From the NCBI GenBank assembly GCA_030435675.1, contig CM059623.1:9202012-9266011 (forward strand): DNA of 64,000 nucleotides, written 5' to 3'. Under the pieces are notes generated by a model. It was not told where the DNA came from. It did not search any database and saw only the letters and a program-made list of their open reading frames with translations. Source of the DNA: Steinernema hermaphroditum. Taxonomy: Eukaryota; Nematoda; Chromadorea; Rhabditida; Steinernematidae. This document shows, in pieces, positions 11,601 through 23,237 of this stretch; the first letter of the stretch is position 1, and each line of letters begins with the position of its first letter. A program made the translations under genes and the position numbers.

Positions 11601-14402
11601 TTTCCGAACGCGCCGAATGCAGATTTTGGCGTTGATGTTCGAATTTCTTCTACGACTTCGGATTTGGGAACCAACAGTTGTGGAGCTTTTGACGCTGTGG
11701 TTTCTGAAACAATCAATGGCGTGCCGAAATAGAAGCAACTATGAGTTACCGGATCGAGAATCGCTGGTATCCATGGGCTCAACCTTGTGATCCTCTTGCT
11801 CGAGCGATTCTTCGGCGGTGCTTGAAGATTCTATTGTATCGCCATCCTCGTTGCCAACTGCCATTTGCTCGGCGGTTTCCTCATCCCCGACAGCACTTGC
11901 GGTATCCTCTTCCTCGTCAGAACCAGTAGAATTCGTCGCGGCAGCCTCGCTCGGCGATGGGTCAAGAGTTATACTACTCAGCATTAGTCTTTCGAACTGC
12001 TGCTGGCACTTTTCTGCGTTAAAGCGATCGATTCCGAGTGTCTCGGCCACAAGGTCCCATTTGTGCATTCCGATCTGATCCACAACACTTTTCAGTTGGG
12101 CAGACTCCTCCTGACTCCAAGAAGCTAGCCTCTTCCGGGAAGCTACTTCGTCATTATTCTCATCCAAGCCATTCTCGGGGATCTTAAAGCAAAGAGAATC
12201 AAGAACTGTCACAAAATTTCGAATGCTACCTGATCTAGCTTCTTGGAAAGCTTTTTGAAGCATCCTTGACAAACACGAAGTGTCTCAACGGGGAATTTCA
12301 GTGTAATCGCTATTGTTTCTCTCTGTTCCGACGAGATGGTTCGCCACTTCGGAGGCATGGTGCGCAACGTCTTAGGTTTTCTACGACCCATGGTGCAACC
12401 ACCCATGGGGCACCTCCCGGACGGCTTCTGTTTTGCAACTCCCGTTTGACACTTATTGCATATCCGTAAATCGGCAGCATTTTGCTCTTTCGGGTCGATT
12501 CCAAACATTTCGTAGGCTGCACGAGTTAGCACTCGCCCAGGGTTATTACTGTTGTCGATTTTTGAATGACAAGCAATACACTGCAGCTCTCCACTTTCTC
12601 CTCCGACAACTACAACATTGGTCATGGACGCAACTTTATAGGAACAACTGTTACCTTTGCCAATGGAAGCATTTAAGGCTGCACTTGCAACGACGATTTC
12701 TTCAAGTCGAGGCATGACAGGGGCTCTGTACTGTTTCGCTTGCTTCCGTCGTCGCTTTGCAAACATTGTTTTGTATTTTGCACGTTGCTTTGTTAGGTAG
12801 TAGTACCGCACGCAATCTTTCACCGACTGAAACTATCATATACATCAACGAGGACAGTACTCCACAAACTCTGTTCTGCAGAAATACAGATACGGCTGCA
12901 AAATTCTTCCCGTAGTGCACGAGACGATCAACGAAAACAGTCCTTTCCTCTTCGGTCCAAGTCGATAGAAACTGCTCGATCCTGTAAACAGCGAAGTGAA
13001 CAACAAGAAGCACTCAGCCATACAATACCCTGTCTTTTGCAGGCGTTTCACCTCTTTGATGAGACCGTTCTTGTCATAAAAATAGTACTTGTTCTCTGGA
13101 GCGTTCGGTTTCAACAATGGCGGTATCGCCGCGGCAGTTCGTGCCTTTAGCTCTTCTTCAGTAGGTGGCGCGAATTCCAGAGATCGTTCAGCGCAGCGAC
13201 CGCTTCTTTCCTCTTCCTCGCGCCTCTTCTTCAGTTCCGGAAAGATCTTGTCGAAGATATCACGGTTTTTGCCATCACGCGCTCTAAAAAGCGTACAATC
13301 ACAGCGGAAATGAGTAGCAAAACGCACTGTTTCTTGGGGCTCTTATCGAATTCGTCAACTTTTCGCAACCACTCTTCCCGATCTTCCGAAAATCTTGTAT
13401 TCAAATTGTCGAGCATGGCGTTCTCCTTGGCCCTTGCTTTCCGGATACTGTTGACTAAATCCGTACGAAAGAAAGCATGCTTCTCCTTGACAGCCTGGAC
13501 GCTCTCAAGGTCATCTGGCTCATAGTACAAAGGCCGACCGCGGTTTCCATTCAGAAAGTTGAGGTTCTTAGATCTCAGCGCTTGCTTCTTCCGAACATCG
13601 GCGTAAATGAGGTGAAAAAGTGGCGCCCCACCGTCTTCTTCTGTTTCCTCAACTTCTAGTGACAGCTTATGTTCGCGATGGTTTTCTATCAGTTTCTGTG
13701 CAGCCTCCTTCCTGTTCGTAGATATTGATATCTGTGTACGTGCCTAAATTGAAACAATGACTTGAAAGAATTCTTAAGGCACATGCCGTCTCTATGTCAC
13801 GAGCCACTTTGTTCATATCATCCTGCATTTCCTGGAGTTTTCGATCTGTTTCCGCTACCGCCTCCTTCTCGGCAATCGACGGGCATGGGGAGCTTGTATC
13901 CATCTCACCGAGGCCCGACATGGGGGTTTCCACTCTGAGGCGAGGGGGAATCCCAGCTAGCGCAGAGCCTAAAGGCGAAGTTCAGGTAATGGAAAAGCCT
14001 AAGATGCCTACTCGTAGATGACGCATGCGTGGTGAAATTTGACATCAATGACGGTCTTCTCCGAGGATCGTCCGGCGGCGGTCTTTGGATCGGATTCTGT
14101 AGAGCATGCCGAAACTGTTGCTGCTGTTGCTGCTGCTGCAATTGCTGGAGGAACTGCTGCTGCTGCTGTAGTTGCTGCAGCTGCTGCTGATGTAGCGGAT
14201 TCTGATGTTGAGCAGCGGCCATCATCATCGCGTACTGCTGGGCTTGCACGGCCTGGGCTTGTGCTTGCTGCTGGGCAAGTAGCTGAGCAGCGTAGAGCGG
14301 ATTCGCGGCCATCTGACTGGCGATCAGAGCACTGATATTCTGATTCGCCCCTGGCCCAGCAGTTGACGCTTGGGGATTTGTTATGCCATTTGCGTTAAAC
14401 AT
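8687..14402 (-). CDS. gei-8: NCoR/SMRT-family nuclear receptor corepressor (GEI-8-like)
   Basis: Thirteen exons join in frame: 14402-14012, 13968-13787, 13743-13328, 13283-13029, 12981-12870, 12826-12230, 12182-11750, 11703-11512, 11465-11287, 11241-11088, 10884-9919, 9873-9718, 9672-8687 (1,672 aa from the ATG at 14402). In order: polyQ, RRRPSLMSNF (as RRRPSLLSEF in NCOR1), a coiled coil, a DAD-like region and SANT1 (WTEEERTVFVDRL), a Cys-rich insert, SANT2 (WSQEESAQLKSVV), long polyQ coiled coils, and a proline-rich acidic tail. NCoR proteins bind HDAC3 and repress nuclear-receptor targets. The first exon actually opens at a TTTCAG acceptor at 14465, so an upstream coding exon (frame ending at 14516) is possible. 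Intron 2 has a GC donor. Confidence 0.9.
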
Positions 14403-15727
14403 ATTTCTGGCCCCTTCAACGTGCTGGCATAATAGAGTCAGATGCTGCGAATTCACCAGATACGACTGAAATGCAAGGAGCTATGCAACGGAGCGCCAGT
14501 AACGCGAAAATAAACCACATAGACGCGAAGATCAGGTGCGAACTGGGGTGTGAAGTGCAGGGGCAGTCCATAAAGAGGTATGCTTAAAGTGTGCGAATCG
14601 GAGTCAAAACTGGATGACTTATGTAACAACTTGAGAATAAAACGAGCCAATTTCACGAGGAAAACAAAAAGGTCGCATTTGCTGCAACCAGAATTCTACG
14701 CATACTTCCATCGCGGCAAATCGGATATCATGGATAAAAATAACCACAGAATGACGTCACGCGACGAGCTTGTAGCCATCGCCGCGCGAAGCGAAATTGT
14801 TAAGCTCACCATGAAAAAAGAGATAGGGAATAGATGATGCATAAAATAACTGTCCTTTCCCGTTTGCTTCCATCCAAACATAAAGACTGATGTCGTCATT
14901 TTGGCGCACATTGATCAATACAGTTGAACACGGCGAAAAACATAAATCATGAAAAAGTGAAACAAAAAACTGGGCAGCGCAAGATAAAATCAATCAGTCA
15001 TCGAATTTATCGATTTTCTGAGAAAATCTAAACGACCTTCTGCATATTAGTCATTTTCGTCTGAACCGCGCGTGGAACGCGAGCAACCTATGTGCAGAAC
15101 AAGAAACTGCAGATGAGGACTATGGAACGGAGCATCAAACAGAACCGGTAAGCGAATGAAAACAGGTGAACTCTATTTAGAACGGCTAGGACAACAAAGG
15201 ACAAAGACTCAGGTCAGTGTGCAGACGAAAGTACACGAGCACCGCGGAGTACTACGTGGCAAAGGAGCGGGCCTGCAGCCATATGACATAAACAGATTTG
15301 ACGACCCATAATTCCAAAAGTCCAAACACAACCGACACTCCGATCTAAAATCGTCTCGTAATGGCAAAGCCGTCTGGAGACGAAAAGAGCGATTAGACAT
15401 CTAGACATCGCCTCCACACGTCTTTGCCTCGTCTGCTACCGTATCCACGGGGCCTACAGACTTCACCATACGGTAGCTGTCTTCCAGACGGCTTCTAGAC
15501 GGAGAGGATCGAAGATCGAGTTCGGCGAAGTCGATTGTCCGTGAATGGCGACGGCGGTGGCAAGTTCCGAATCCGAACGTCGGAACTTTTTGTCTCTCCC
15601 GCGCTCTGCTGTGTGCACTGACTCTGCCTCAACCCGATCGATATCGACGCCCCGCGAAGCCACCCTGCTTTCGTCACGTGCGGGCTCTGCGCACTTCAGT
15701 TTCACGTGAATTCCATCCCCATTCTCC
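14403..15727. other. Divergent intergenic region, no gene assigned
   Basis: This lies between the NCoR-like gene and the MLX-like gene, transcribed apart. A leftward open frame ending at a GTTTAT donor (14515) could be a 5' coding or UTR exon of the NCoR-like gene, but it has no ATG in frame. Two TACCGTA/TACGGTA words occur near 15440 and 15470. I see nothing else. Confidence 0.4.
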
Positions 15728-16465
15728 ATGGATCTACAGCACGGATCCGGATCTTCCTCCGCCGGCACCCCCAAACCCCAGCAGACAGCCGAGTGGGCCG
15801 AACGCCGCAAACAGACCCATCTGCGGTGTGAGAAGCAGCGCCGTGAGGCCATAAACGTAAGTCGCCTCTCCATGATTTGCATTTTCTGAAATGCGCGGGA
15901 AATGGGGCAGCTGCACCGCTGGGTGATCGGGCCCCACACGGCGGGACGCTCCTCTTTGAGGAAGATGGGCGGAGGTAGCCACCCGCATTGCCTGTAAAGG
16001 ATGCCTCTCCTGATCGCAGTTCTCCTTTAGAATGGCTACGGCGAGCTCAAGGAGCTGCTTCCGGAGAACATGCTCCCCGTCGGCTGCAAGCAAACGAACG
16101 CCTCGATTCTCTTCCGGACATGCGACTATCTGAAGCAGATGGAGGACAGCAACCGGACCAACGACGAGAAGCTCAAGAAGAAGCGGTCACGCCTGGACGC
16201 GATGCAGATGATCGCTCAGCAGTACGAGTCGATGATCGGTGAGGCGTCTTCGTCAGCGTCGTCGCCCCTTTCCGTCCAGTGCGAGATGCTCCGCGCGCTC
16301 CTCGAGTACTGCTTCGAGTCCTTCTCCACGCAGATCGACGTCTCCGACTACGAGTCCATCACGAGGACGCTCATTCTCTGGGCCGACCGTCTCGACGTCC
16401 AGCGCCTTCCGGCCGTCATGGTAGAGGCGGCAACCAATTCGAACGGCGTCTCACACCGAAGATAA
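15728..16465 (+). CDS. mxl-2: MLX-like bHLH-leucine zipper transcription factor
   Basis: Two exons, 15728-15856 and 16031-16465, give 187 aa. The basic region is RRKQTHLRCEKQRREAI, then helix 1 with YGELKELLP, a loop with GCKQTNASIL, and helix 2 running into a zipper. The C-terminal part (LRALLEYCFESF, then ILWADRL) resembles the cytoplasmic-localisation/dimerisation domain of MLX. MLX proteins pair with Mondo-type partners at E-boxes to control metabolic genes. In worms MXL-2 partners MML-1. The intron splits the end of helix 1. A poly(A) signal follows at 16552. Confidence 0.88.
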
Positions 16466-16551
16466 GCCCGACTTTCGCTACCTTCCCCCGGGCGACGTCC
16501 TGATTGGCCAATGTACAGTTGTCGAGAAATCACACACTTCTAACCACAAAG

Positions 16552-16557
16552 AATAAA
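16552..16557 (+). promoter_or_regulatory. Poly(A) signal of the MLX-like gene
   Basis: AATAAA stands 87 nt after the stop codon of the MLX-like gene. Confidence 0.6.
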
Positions 16558-17167
16558 CTTTTAAAAAGAGAAGAGGTCACCACTCGGGCACCGTAACCTA
16601 CAGACCATAAATATGCAAGATAACCTCTGTATGAGATGTTCACCACAGCTAGATCCCCCTGATTTTCCGTGAGTAGGTGGCGATTCACAGTCGCAATGTA
16701 CTTCTAGGGACGATTTGAGGTCAGAATTGCTTATTATATAAGCTGTTGACATCAAAGGGTTTCCTATCTTGTGCGATCTCCAAGATCGACCATCTTTGAT
16801 TTCATAACCTTTCGTCTTGGATACGTTTGCTCTCGTGCAGTTTCGCGTCGACCGAGTGATCTTTAAAATAGAATGAAGAGGACTTTATTAGCCGACAGAA
16901 GACCTCTGGGGACTGAACTCCGAACACGAAAAGTGAAAAAATGGACACTTCGACAAATTGCCGTGGCGTGGGAGGCCTCGAAACAACTTCCCCTTTGGAA
17001 TTCGATCAAAAGAAGCACGAAAATAGGAATCGAATTCTTTCTGAATAGAAGCATCAGGGAAAAGCCACCTCTAACGCCTTTTCCTATCGCTATCAAAGTG
17101 GATGATGGCTATGAATGCTAAAAGCAAAGGCGGTGAAGATCGAACCCGGATGAGATTTGAAGCATAA

Positions 17168-17187
17168 GGTAAGATACGGTAAGATAA
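17168..17187. repeat. 10-bp tandem duplication
   Basis: GGTAAGATAC is followed at once by GGTAAGATAA. The junction creates a TACGGTA word. Confidence 0.6.
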
Positions 17188-17747
17188 ACCGTTTTGGGAA
17201 TGCTCACACCTCTTGACTCATAAGACAGAACGAATTGATCACAAACGTGTAATTCGATGCTATATCTCTTTCTGTTTTTGTACCTTTGATGAATTTTTTT
17301 CATACCGAATGAGATTCGGTCCGAAAAATATGAATCTTGTTAAGAACATCTTGTGAGGTTCTGGCTATGAACGACGTATGCAATATAAATTTCTTTATAC
17401 CAATTGCGTCTATGAAACAAAGACAATGTGAACGTTTATGGGATTCAATTGGGCATGCATAAAATGTGAAGAGAGAACCATAACTGCCCCGAAAAAGCCA
17501 TATCTCGAATTTTTCGATGCATCATGAAAGAAAAACACATTACCCAATAAAAGTTTGACTTGCTTAATTGACTTATACTTCCACCACTGTGATAGTAATC
17601 TAATTCCAGTCAATATATCACATTCTGAAGGTCCTATATTGTATTGGAAACCTTTATTGCTTTACAGTAATACCATAGATAACACTTTCAAAACAGAATC
17701 TTCGGAGATATGTACAGGATATCGAGAAGTTAAAACGGCGCCGAGAA

Positions 17748-20700
17748 TCACAGAAGCGTAAGGCCGAGAACAAGGAAAGTCAGAATCGATGAGATGCTTG
17801 CCACTTGTTGTGATAGACCTGAAGAGAGTACTGTAGCTCAGAGGCACGGCGCCGTTCCCTACTTGTATTGACGTGAACCATTTGAGCAGATTTGGGAATG
17901 TTCTGTCCCTCACAGGCGTAGTAGCCGTCGTCGTTGCTAGAGGGACTCCGTATCCTCAGTTCGTGCACGAGGACGTTGCTTCCACGTTTCACCTTCGAAA
18001 TGTACTCTGAAACGAGATGCTTAGGCCTGCTCCACGGCCTCCTTCGTACTTTGTGAGTCGTCGATTTTGATCAGCCGTCCATCCTTCGTCCATTGCACCT
18101 CGGGAGCGCCAACGGAGTCGCCGCCGTCGATCTCGACGGTGCAGTTGAGGATCACCTCGTCCCCGTTCATGCGGGCGAGCAGTTTCGACGACTTTTCTGA
18201 AATTGGGCGAATAACCCAATTGCCCCACGGGGCCGCCGTCGCCGAGATGCTCAATTTATGGTCGGCGCACAATTAAGTTGCGAGAGTGACGAGATAAGGA
18301 AGCGATAAGGAGAGCGTTAGGGGATTCATTCACTGAATGAGGCCGACGGGGTCATGAGAGGGGTGATTCTGCAGAGACAAAAACGTGTCTTGGGAACGAG
18401 CCAAGATCTTTGGCAACAGCCTTCTTGGCCTTCTTCCCTTTCTGTAACTACAGTTTTCTTTACTTCTTAATTTGGTCTGCTTTTTGGTTCTCACAACGGT
18501 ACGGGCATGTTTGGTAGTCCGTTCTTTCGGATGTACATCCCCAAAGTTTGCCAAATCAAGCCGAACTTACTATGCGGCAAGGACGATTCGGCCACTTGCG
18601 CCGCCTCTGAATTCGGCTTCTCTGAAAGCGGACATTCGATTAGCCTTCAAGGAGGGCACTTGCCGGTGACGCGGAGGAAGACGGGGTAGATGGTGCTGGT
18701 CGGCTCCGTGTTCACTTCGCAGAGGTAGCACCCCTCGTCGTCCCTCTCGACGCGCCTGCAACGACGTCGTCAAATCGGGCGCAATTCGGACTTTCGGCGC
18801 CCAAATTGGATTTGCGCAAAAAAGGGAACACGACCTACCGAACGATGAGCACCCAGTCGTTCGAGGAGCGCTGGGACACTTGGAACCGGGCGTCGCTGGT
18901 GAAGGACTGTTGGCCGGCGGTGAGGAGCGCCTCGTCGGACACGCGAGTCCACGCCACCAGGTGGTGGCCCTGGACCGGGATCTTGCAGTGCAGATACGCG
19001 GGATCGTTTTCGTACACGGTTATGGTCTGCAAACGGTCTTGCAATCATCGAAAAATTAGAATTAAGAGGGTATTTTTGGTTTGATTTTGTAATTTGGAAC
19101 GACCTCTTTCTGAAAAATCGAAGAATCTAAGGAAAATCAGGTTCTTGACTTAGGGGGTCATTTTATTCAGATTAAGGACTTTGGTGAGAAGGACAAGATA
19201 GGATAAGAAAAGTGGTGACTTTTGGAACCACCTTCTGATAGGGAGAGGGTTGGCATAGGTTGTAAAGACTTTTGGCCAGCGGAGAAAATGTGTTTCTTTC
19301 AGTTATCAAAACAATCTGACAAATTGCGAAATTATCCCTTTTAAAAGGAAAAGAAATCATTTGTACACTTATTTCAAGAATCGAATGCAAAACTTTGCTT
19401 GACACCGAAAATAGACAACTAGAAAACAGAGGCATGCTTCATTCCTCTTGAGATTCTTGAGATCCTTCACCTTTATCAATTGGGAGTCTATGACAGCTTT
19501 ACACTACTTTCTACTGATTCTAACCCCATTTATACATCTTGCTGTAAGGAAAAGCCAAAGAGTGATCTTGGTGAAGGGGTCTTTTTAATGATATTCGTAG
19601 TTGTAAGAATGCAGTAAAGCGCTGTTTTGAATATTAATGTGACATTGTCTTTGACTAGAACCTAGCAAAGTGAACATCTTCTGATCTGTCCCCTCTTTCC
19701 AGTCGCTCTCTCCAAAACGTACCCTGGACATGTGGCGGTGAGTGTGGTTCCCGCGCTCCATCAGAAGACATTCCTTTTCGGCAATCGACAGTTTTTGCTG
19801 CGCTGAAACACACTTAAGAGCAGATTACATCAAAATGCTTCCCGGTCCGATAGGGCTGCACCTAAGGGCTTCTCTTCAACGAACCGCCAAAGCGGCCACT
19901 TAATTGGGAGGAATCGGCTCACCTAATCCAGCTATTAAATAAACATATGCGCAATTATCCCTCTTGACCCCGGTGTTCCGGGCGCTTCTGTTGGCGTCGG
20001 ATTAGCGGCCTGCTTGCTTGCGCGCCAAATGTAAATAAATACCGAATTTCGACTTTTATGCCCGCATGATGTCAATTATCGTCGGTGGTCGCTTAAGTGG
20101 ATTTCGATTTGTGTTCGCGCGAGCACTCAGCTCAATTCGTTTTGCCCTCTCGATTGGCCAAATTTGGCCCAACTCAGCCGAGTGATTTGCATATCCTGCG
20201 CGGCGGCGCCTCAAGGAGGAATAACTCATTCATTGCCGATTACATCCTCTTCCGAACTCACTCCCATATGCATCGACTCAAGCGGAAACAAGCGCCCCTC
20301 AAAACTTACTTTCGATTATCGCCGCCAACTCGGACGGCGCCAAAGCACGATGGCCATAATCCGTCCCCCGGGACCTGGGAGTCCACTGTTTCACTTTCGC
20401 TCGCCCCGCGGATCTGTCAAGATTGTCAGTCAGTCGCGCGGCGTTCCGCGCACTTTCAAGAAGAAGAGAACGTAATTTGATAGCCACCGCTGCAGGGTGA
20501 CTGTGTGACGAACGGATTATCGCGACATTGATTAGCGGATTACTGTCAGGCGCGCGCCTCACCGGCGCTTTGACGGCCAAAGAATAACAGAACGATCGCA
20601 GGTTAATCCGAAAATTATGATGACTTGACGGGCGGAGGGCAATCAAGGCGAAAGGGTCGTCTACGGGCAAGTTCTACGACAATTTCCGAAATGTGCTCAA

Positions 20701-21748
20701 GATTGTTTACTTTTCAAAGGGGTCTGCTTGGAGCGGCGGCGGCGGCGTTCTTCTGCTAGCTAAACAAAAGATCGGGACACGATTAAAATAACTCTCAGTG
20801 GATTAGGGAATCTTGTCCTACAGGACACTTCGCACAGGTGTTGACTAGCTAGGACTGGCGGTTCAAAGATATGGTCATTTTGTGAATAATTGCAAAGGGA
20901 CTTCGATATATAAGGTGCCGAGTCTTCTAAAAAGCCTGGTTTTGATTAGGGTCCATACGGCTTAGTCGAACGGTCGAAGATATCAAGGCCCTAGATTTTA
21001 TCGTTACATGTTTGACCGTCCCCTTGTTAGGTCGACTATAAATTGACCAAAAGAAAGGACTTGACTACTCTTGGATTCATTAAGCATAGTTCCTACATCC
21101 ACAAGTAGACCCTGAACCTGCTAACAAGCCAAAAAAATGTTCAAGAATGTCCAAATCTTTCGCTCCGTCGAGCACAACTTCTTCCAAACTTTGCCGACGC
21201 TTTTGTTGTTTTTGTTGTATGTGCGCTCTCCAGCTGTTAGGTCCCAAATAAAAGCTTTCTCGAGCACAACACACGTCAATTGAAGTACTCATTTACGGGC
21301 CAGCGGAATTCAGGTGCGCCCTAGAGCGCATTAAAGTCCGGCGCCCCCAATCGCATTCCGCTTCGGCGAAACGCCACTCAAGTGCAAACACTTGTTTTGT
21401 GTTGTTTCGGGCGGCGCATCGAGTTTCACGGCCTAACGCTTTGTTAGCGCCGTTTTGTAGCCTCGCGCGTGCCTAAAGGGGCGCTTTTTTTCCCACGGAA
21501 AAGCGATTTATTAATTAATCGCGAGCTGCGGCACATGTTGTATTTTCGCCACTGGAGGGGCGACCATGACGAGACCCCTCCGGCTAGGTACCTCCAGTAG
21601 TTGTGTCGACGGAAGAAACGCGCGAAAAGATTGAAAATTCGGTTAGGGGAGCGTGAATCGATGCTAAATCAGGCGACTCACCAGCAGAAGTCGTGCAGAG
21701 CGCCAGCAGAAGCGCCACCAGGGCTGCAGGTCCTCCTCTCCTGGTCAT
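17748..21748 (-). CDS. Two-Ig, GPI-tailed cell-surface protein (DPR/DIP, ZIG-8/RIG-5-like)
   Basis: Seven exons, 21748-21682, 19802-19723, 19026-18839, 18755-18664, 18196-18050, 18006-17863 and 17818-17748, close at 262 aa. Exon 1 encodes a signal peptide (LVALLLALCTTSA). The first Ig domain has YLHCK, VAWTR, then DDEGCYLCEVNTEP, close to insect DPR/DIP V-type domains. The second has VILNC, VQWTKDG and DDGYYACEG. The C terminus ends in a hydrophobic run (ILTFLVLGLTLL) right at the stop, as in GPI-anchor signals. Such proteins mediate synaptic and axonal recognition. The first intron is 1,879 bp. The intron 18197-18663 uses a GCAAGT donor. DPR proteins have two Ig domains and DIPs three, so DPR/ZIG-8 is the nearer guess. 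Confidence 0.82.
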
Positions 21749-23237
21749 CTCTTCGTCCAGCGCATACGGAAGCCCTGCAGGGAAGAAGGTTGGAAGGAGT
21801 CCAGGCCGGCCGCCCGGCTCCAACAGGCCTAAGCCCCGCCCATCGTGGGTGGCGCCGCCCCACGCGTGCAGCCTTACCACTGCTGGAAGAGTGTATTTAT
21901 TAATGGCCCATCACGCGCACCACCTCGACGAGGAGGCGCCAATTAGCGCATCCAATTTTTGTATAAATATGCAATTAGGATTGCGCGAGGAGACGGCCCG
22001 GACAATTGTTGAACTTGGCGCCCTCGTGGAGCCCGGCTAGGGCATAAGAGGATTAGGTGCAATTGGATTGGGGAATAACAAAATATCAAATAATTTAAAT
22101 GATCGATTTTGAAGAAGTCGAAGTCGAAAATAAGATGCACCTGCCATAATTCGATTGATTTTGGAGATGAGACGATCTTCTGCGTTCCTTGCTTTTCTTG
22201 GCCTTTCTTAATGGAGCTTGTTATTACCGTACCATTTGTAACGGATGGTACATTCAAGATTTAGTATTAAAGTTCATCATTACCGTAACCTATTATCGCA
22301 CTTAACTTCAACATCACTTTTTGTACGCAAAATTGAATTTGATATGAGGCTAATGCTTAAGAATAAAAAAGCAAATTTTGCGATTAAAAGCCTCTGATCA
22401 CCGTCGTCTAAAAATCAAGATGATGAATGACTTGGATAAGGCGAAAAAAAAAGAAATCAGAAATTCTGAACAAGAAACAATGCAGAATACTTAAAACATA
22501 TATTCAAGCGGCGATGCTTCGAAGTTCTCTTACATCCAAGTAACATGGCGACCGAATGGTATTGTAACTGTGCGAAACGAAACTATTTGACTGAGTCTTG
22601 CACAGCCCTGGTTGTAACCCTTTTCTGTAAAATATGCTCAAAATAAAGGTGACAATGACATGAATTGCCGAAAAAAATGAAATCGGTTCCATATTTAAAA
22701 CTGTTTTTGTTGGAAAAAGGACAAAAAAAAAAGGACAATCAGGGACCGATTTACCTTAGAGTCCGGCAGTCTCGGAATCATCTTCTCGTACAGAGGTCTA
22801 AAGAATCGAGGGCGCTTCAAGTAAACAGGCTAAATTAATCAAATATGAATGAAAGATTTCTGTCGACAGCGATCGGTCGAGTCGTCCACTCCCTCTCTCT
22901 GTAGTTGGCCGAATGAGTTGAGTGAGCGGTCATTATTGACTATAATTTCTCGCATAATGCCCCGGCTCCCAGAAAGCCTGGAACACAAGACAGTCGCAGT
23001 TCCACCGTTTTGCCAAGAAGACCGTGATGATCGCGTAACTACCAGCCACATGAAGCTGATGTCAAAGACTCAGGCCAAACAACTTTATGGACACAGCTCA
23101 AATTTAAAGTCGCGAAGGTTCCAAACGGTGTCACTGTGTGCATATCTTCTGTAGAGATACAAATATGTCCACCCATGAGACAACTGTTGCGTGCACAAGA
23201 AGAACTTTATTGTGCAAATCCTTAAAACAGAACAGTT
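21749..23237. other. 5' flank of the two-Ig gene and 3' flank of the next gene
   Basis: No gene is supported. Just upstream of the two-Ig gene's start is a GC-rich block with GGCGCCAATTA at 21935-21945. Further right lies one copy of a diverged dispersed repeat (22877-23010). Confidence 0.45.
22877..23010. repeat. Diverged dispersed repeat, copy 1
   Basis: This stretch shares ordered blocks with 40970-41090: GTCCACTCNCTCTCTC, then TGAGCGGTC, then a 26-nt block running from CCCGG through CCCAGAA to CCTGGAACAC with only two differences, then CGAGAAG/CCAAGAAG. Block order and orientation are the same and spacing differs. No ORF is shared, so I take it as a non-coding repeat family. Confidence 0.5.

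Larger units (their letters stand above)
16466..17747. other. No supported gene
   Basis: An 82-codon ORF at 16873-17121 encodes a basic peptide without recognisable relatives or splice partners and is not called. A 10-bp tandem duplication lies at 17168-17187. Both neighbouring genes end here, so the stretch holds two 3' flanks. Confidence 0.5.

Noticed and set aside
16873..17121. 82-codon basic ORF
   Set aside because: No recognisable family, no neighbouring exons and no poly(A) signal tied to it. It is kept as a possibility only.
17120..17160. tRNA-like TCGAACCCGG word (also near 41230)
   Set aside because: It resembles the T-loop of a tRNA on the minus strand, but the flanking five-base stems do not pair and no cloverleaf can be drawn.
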